The notes beneath the pieces are model-generated. The model was not told the origin of the DNA. It searched no databases and saw only the letters and a list, made by a program, of their open reading frames with translations. The translations under genes were made by a program, and so were the position numbers. A DNA stretch of 64,000 nt from Streptomyces clavifer (GTDB lineage Bacteria; Actinomycetota; Actinomycetes; Streptomycetales; Streptomycetaceae), in the NCBI GenBank assembly GCA_014651175.1, contig BMWJ01000017.1:1-64000 (forward strand), read 5' to 3'. Position 1 is the stretch's first letter. Each line of letters begins with the position of its first letter. Positions 60,901 through 64,000 of the stretch are shown one piece after another.

Positions 60901-62436
60901 ATGGGCAGCGGCGAGTCGTGCAACCACTCTTGCCCCATGACGACTTGGACGCGAACTGCCCTGCTGACGACCCTGGCGGTCGCCGTGACCACGCTGCCCG
61001 CCGTGACCTTCGCCCCGAGGGCGGAAGCCGCCGGCGTACCCCCTCTCGCCTGGACTCCCTGTGAAAGCCCCGGCGGTCCCACCGGTCAGGAGTGTGCCGG
61101 CCTGCCGGTGCCGCTGGACTACCGCGACCCTCGCGGGCCCCGGCTGACCCTCGCGGTCACCCGGCTCAGGAGCGATGGGCCCGAGGCCCGACAGGGGACG
61201 CTGCTGGCTCTCCCCGGGGGTCCCGGCGGATCCGGGGTGCAGCGGCTCACCCAGCGGGGCGCCGCGCTCCGCGCGCAGACGGAGGGCCGCTACGACATCG
61301 TGGGTTTCGACCCCAGGGGCGTGGGCGCCAGCACCAGGGCGAGCTGTGGCATCACCGAGGGGGACAGGTACGTGTTCACCCTCCGGTCGTGGCCGGCGCC
61401 GGACGGCAGCATCGACGAGAACGCTGCCCGGTCCCGCCGCGTCGCCGAGGCGTGCGCACGCAACGGGGGTGCGGTGGTGCGGAGCTTCAGCACCGCCAAC
61501 CAGGTGCGCGACATGGACCGCCTGCGCCGGGCCCTCGGCGAGGAGAAGATCTCGGCGTGGGCGACCTCGTACGGTGCCTATGCGGGAGCTGTCTACGCGC
61601 AGAAGTACCCCCAGCACACCGGACGGCTGGTCCTGGACAGTGTGGGCGACCCCGACCCGCGACGGGTCGAGCGCCAATGGCTGGCCAACATGGCCGAGGG
61701 CGCCGAGGACCGCTTCCCGGACTTCGCTGCCTGGGCAGCCGACCCGCCGTCCGGCCACCGTGACCTGCAACTGGCGGAACGCCCCGAAGAGGTGGAGCCG
61801 CTGGTCCTTGCCCTGGCAGCGAAGCTGGACCGTACGCCACGGCAGTCCCACGTCCCCGGCCTGCCGCTGACCGGCAGCATGCTGCGCCAGGCACTCCAGA
61901 ACGCCCTGTACGGCGACGCCCTCTTCCCCTCCTTCGCCGCCCTGGTCAAAGCGGCGGCGGACCCGCTCGGTGAGCCCCCGGTCCTGCCCGCCGAGCTCTC
62001 CGCACCCGTACCCGACGCAGACGCCTCCGTCATCATCGCGGTGCTCTGCAACGACGTGAGCTGGCCTCGCACGGTCGGCCACTACCGGCGCACGGTGGCC
62101 GAGGCACGCGCCGCCCATCCGCTCACAGCGGGAATGACCGCGAACATCGTGCCCTGTGCGTTCTGGAAGGACGCCCCCGCCGACGAGCCCACCCGCATGG
62201 CCCCGGACGGCCCCTCGAACATCCTGGTCATCCAGGGGCTCCGCGATCCTGCGACCCCGCTCTCCGGAGCACTGCGCATGCGCGCGGCTCTCGGGGACAG
62301 GGCGAGGATGGTCACGGTCGGCCGCGGCGGGCACGGCATGTATGTGCCACGGCGTGAGGGCTGCGGCGACCGTACGGTGGAAGCCTTCCTCAACCACGGA
62401 CAGCGCCCCCGGCACGACGTGCACTGCGAAGACTGA
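60901..62436 (+). CDS. Secreted S33-type tripeptidyl aminopeptidase / alpha-beta hydrolase
   Basis: A 511-residue secreted hydrolase. The signal peptide is RTALLTTLAVAVTTLPAVTF, ending PRAEA. LLALPGGPGGSG is the oxyanion region, YDIVGFDPRGVGASTRASCG is typical, and ISAWATSYGAYAGAVYAQKY holds the nucleophile Ser223. The C-terminal TAP-like domain has NILVIQGLRDPATPLSGALR with the catalytic Asp, and GRGGHGMYV with the His. These match Streptomyces Tap/Slp mycelium-associated peptidases. Start is uncertain: ATG 60901 or ATG 60937, neither with a strong ribosome site. Confidence 0.9.
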   Translation: MGSGESCNHSCPMTTWTRTALLTTLAVAVTTLPAVTFAPRAEAAGVPPLAWTPCESPGGPTGQECAGLPVPLDYRDPRGPRLTLAVTRLRSDGPEARQGTLLALPGGPGGSGVQRLTQRGAALRAQTEGRYDIVGFDPRGVGASTRASCGITEGDRYVFTLRSWPAPDGSIDENAARSRRVAEACARNGGAVVRSFSTANQVRDMDRLRRALGEEKISAWATSYGAYAGAVYAQKYPQHTGRLVLDSVGDPDPRRVERQWLANMAEGAEDRFPDFAAWAADPPSGHRDLQLAERPEEVEPLVLALAAKLDRTPRQSHVPGLPLTGSMLRQALQNALYGDALFPSFAALVKAAADPLGEPPVLPAELSAPVPDADASVIIAVLCNDVSWPRTVGHYRRTVAEARAAHPLTAGMTANIVPCAFWKDAPADEPTRMAPDGPSNILVIQGLRDPATPLSGALRMRAALGDRARMVTVGRGGHGMYVPRREGCGDRTVEAFLNHGQRPRHDVHCED

Positions 62437-62626
62437 CGCCCACGCGTGCGGGGGAGAACCTGTGGGCCGCGGAGAACAACCGGTGGGCCGTCGGCCCGCC
62501 CGACCCCGGCAGCCTCCCAGGGGCCCGGGGGAGCGCGTCGGTGACAGGGACGGGACGACGACAGCCGGTGCGCATGGCAGCCGGGACAGCACCCCGGTCT
62601 GCCGCCGCGCGGTCCTGCCCGTCGGC

Positions 62627-63538
62627 TCAGCCGGCGAGCACGGCCCGTCCCGCTGCGATGACACCGGCCAGCTCCTCGATCTCCGGCTCGGTGAGGGAGG
62701 TCAGCGGAGGGCGGACCGGTCCGGCCTCGACACCCGCCAGAGTCACCCCGGCCTTCACCAGGCCGACCGCGTATCCCGGCACCCTCTGGCGCAGCCGGAC
62801 CAGAGGGTGGAAGAAGGCTCGCTGGAGCGCGTCGATCCGCGGCTGGTCCCCCTCCTCGACGGCGCGGTGGAAGGCGAGGGAGATGTCCGGGGCGAATGCG
62901 AAGGCCGCCGAGGAGTACAGCTCGACGCCCAGTGCGCGGTAGGCCAGTTGGCTGGCCTCGGCCGTGGGCATGCCGTTGAAGAACTGGAAGCTCTTGCCGG
63001 ACGCACTCAGGGCGTCCCGGACCGCGGGGACGATGCGCGCGACGAGGTCGAGGTCGCCGGTACCGTCCTTGAAGCCCACCACGGTCGGCAGCTGCGCGAC
63101 CTCTGCCGCCGACTGCTCGTCGAACCGGGCGTTCGCGCGGTTGTAGACGATCAGCGGCAGGTCCGTCTCCCGGCCGACCGCGCGGGTGTAGGCGACGAGC
63201 CCCGCGGCGGGCGACTCGACCAGGTAGGGCGGCATGAGCAGCAGGCCGTCGGCGCCGGCCTCGGCCGCGGTGCGAGCGAACCTCCGGGCCAGGCCGAGCG
63301 CGCCACCGGCTCCGGCGTACACCGGGACGCGCCCTCCCACCGCGTCGACGGCGGTCCGCGTGACCGCGGCGAACTCCTCATGGTCCAGGGCATGGAACTC
63401 GCCGGTTCCGCAGGCGACGAAGACGCCGCCGGGGCCGGCGTCCGCCCCTGCCGACACGTGGCGGTGCAGTGCGTCGAGGTCGACGTCACCGGCGGCGGTG
63501 AACGGGGTGACGGGGAAGAAGAGAACGCCTTCGAGCAC
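62627..63538 (-). CDS. kdgD: 5-dehydro-4-deoxyglucarate dehydratase
   Basis: A 303-residue DHDPS-family TIM barrel. FFPVTPFTAAGDVDLDALHR opens it, GGVFVACGTGEFHALDHEEF is the GTGE motif (44-47) that distinguishes KdgD, and LPLIVYNRANA carries Tyr132. VVGFKDGTGDLD has the Schiff-base Lys157. KdgD converts 5-dehydro-4-deoxyglucarate to 2-oxoglutarate semialdehyde in glucarate/galactarate breakdown. The gene sits next to a hydroxyacid dehydrogenase on the same strand; other glucarate genes may lie beyond the window. Confidence 0.9.
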   Translation of the reverse strand: MLEGVLFFPVTPFTAAGDVDLDALHRHVSAGADAGPGGVFVACGTGEFHALDHEEFAAVTRTAVDAVGGRVPVYAGAGGALGLARRFARTAAEAGADGLLLMPPYLVESPAAGLVAYTRAVGRETDLPLIVYNRANARFDEQSAAEVAQLPTVVGFKDGTGDLDLVARIVPAVRDALSASGKSFQFFNGMPTAEASQLAYRALGVELYSSAAFAFAPDISLAFHRAVEEGDQPRIDALQRAFFHPLVRLRQRVPGYAVGLVKAGVTLAGVEAGPVRPPLTSLTEPEIEELAGVIAAGRAVLAG

Positions 63539-63597
63539 GAGTGGTTTCCTTACGTCAGTGGCCGGACGGGAGAGGCCCGCCGGACGAACGGGCGGAC

Positions 63598-64000
63598 TTA
63601 CGGGGTGCCGGTGTCCGGGGCCGCCGGGATGTCACCGGCGCGCACCACGTTCACGAGCGGTTCACCGCGCTGCAGACGGCCGATGTTGTCGGCGATCTCG
63701 AGCGCACGTGCGGCGAACGTGTCGGTGGTGTGGCCCGAGTTGTGGGGGGTCATGAGCACGTTGGGCAGCTCGTGGAAGGGCAGTCGGCTCGGCGGGTCCG
63801 GCGGACCGGCCCACCACACGTCGAGGGCGGCACCACCGATGGCTCCGGAGCGGAGTGCCTCGTAGAGCGCTTCCTCCTGCACGACCGGCCCCCGGGCCAC
63901 GTTGACCAGCAGCGCGCCGGCTCCCATGGCCCGCAGCTCGGCCGGGCCGATCAGCCCGCGGGTGGCGGCGGAGAGGGGGACGGTGACCACCACGATGTCC
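63598..64000 (-). CDS. D-isomer-specific 2-hydroxyacid dehydrogenase, C-terminal part
   Basis: The minus-strand frame is open to the window edge, so the 5' part is missing. Visible is the second half of the NAD-binding domain and the return to the catalytic domain: DIVVVTVPLSAATRGLIG, LLVNVARGPVVQEEALYEAL, GGAALDVWWAGPPDPPSRLP and NVLMTPHNSGHTTDTFAAR with the catalytic histidine. It is followed 59 bp later by kdgD and is probably in the same operon. Substrate unknown; a role in acid-sugar metabolism is inferred. Confidence 0.9.
   Translation of the reverse strand, partial: DIVVVTVPLSAATRGLIGPAELRAMGAGALLVNVARGPVVQEEALYEALRSGAIGGAALDVWWAGPPDPPSRLPFHELPNVLMTPHNSGHTTDTFAARALEIADNIGRLQRGEPLVNVVRAGDIPAAPDTGTP

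Noticed and set aside
60715-62664. 649-codon open frame on the minus strand
   Set aside because: Antisense to the S33 peptidase gene; composition is Arg/Gly/His-rich with no domain.
1-64000. CRISPR arrays, insertion sequences, prophage or integrative element borders
   Set aside because: No regularly spaced repeats, transposase motifs, integrase genes or attachment-site duplications were seen; the tRNA-Trp 3' end has no repeated copy that I could find in the window.

Overview
The window is high-GC actinobacterial DNA, almost certainly Streptomyces or a close relative. The evidence is codon usage dominated by G/C at third positions, frequent GTG starts, and families that are typical of Streptomyces: DUF397 with a WhiJ-type XRE regulator and an RsbW-like ATPase, DUF574 methyltransferases, DUF6243, snapalysin, a conservon-type roadblock protein and SpoIIE phosphatases. 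No rRNA operon, CRISPR array, intact insertion sequence or phage module was recognised. Gene density is ordinary, with several 300-1000 bp gaps that look non-coding or decayed.

Layout. 0-5 kb: the 3' end of ctaD, a small membrane protein, a FUSC-family exporter-like protein, and a membrane-anchored ECF sigma factor fused to an extracellular CAP domain. 4.6-9.3 kb: a small antitoxin-like protein, a DUF574 methyltransferase, an alditol-oxidase-like flavoprotein, then a SpoIIE-type phosphatase next to a separate MASE1 sensor. 9.4-13.8 kb: the ohrR/ohr peroxide pair with its operator, a tRNA-Trp(CCA), an SGNH hydrolase, and the ATPase / DUF397 / WhiJ-like triad. 13.8-25.7 kb: a second DUF574 methyltransferase, a hemC paralogue, the remains of a conservon with an intact roadblock protein, a TMEM175-like channel, SRPBCC and MOSC proteins, a decayed secreted-protein gene, an ICL/PEP-mutase-family enzyme, two PPOX-fold proteins and a family 8 polysaccharide lyase.

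26-36 kb: a class V aminotransferase-fold enzyme, an MFS pump, a VOC protein, an ABC exporter, TerD, a shortened HU-like protein, an S51 peptidase, CsbD, another RsbW-like ATPase and an SRPBCC protein, several closed by strong hairpin terminators. 36-47 kb: two TetR regulators (one divergent from an FBP-domain gene across a clear operator), zinc-ribbon small proteins, an SGNH esterase, snapalysin, Sir2, DUF6243 and a dienelactone hydrolase, interspersed with broken genes.

47-64 kb: a PH-like unknown protein, a CASTOR/POLLUX-type channel, a PAS-SpoIIE phosphatase, and a three-gene minus-strand operon (MFS exporter, LysA-fold PLP decarboxylase, FAD oxidoreductase with an unrecognised N-terminal domain) next to an AraC regulator. 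This operon is the best candidate in the window for a small undescribed metabolic system. The window closes with an I36 inhibitor-like secreted protein, a secreted S33 peptidase, kdgD, and a hydroxyacid dehydrogenase cut by the window edge. All assignments come from reading motifs by eye; no database search was run.
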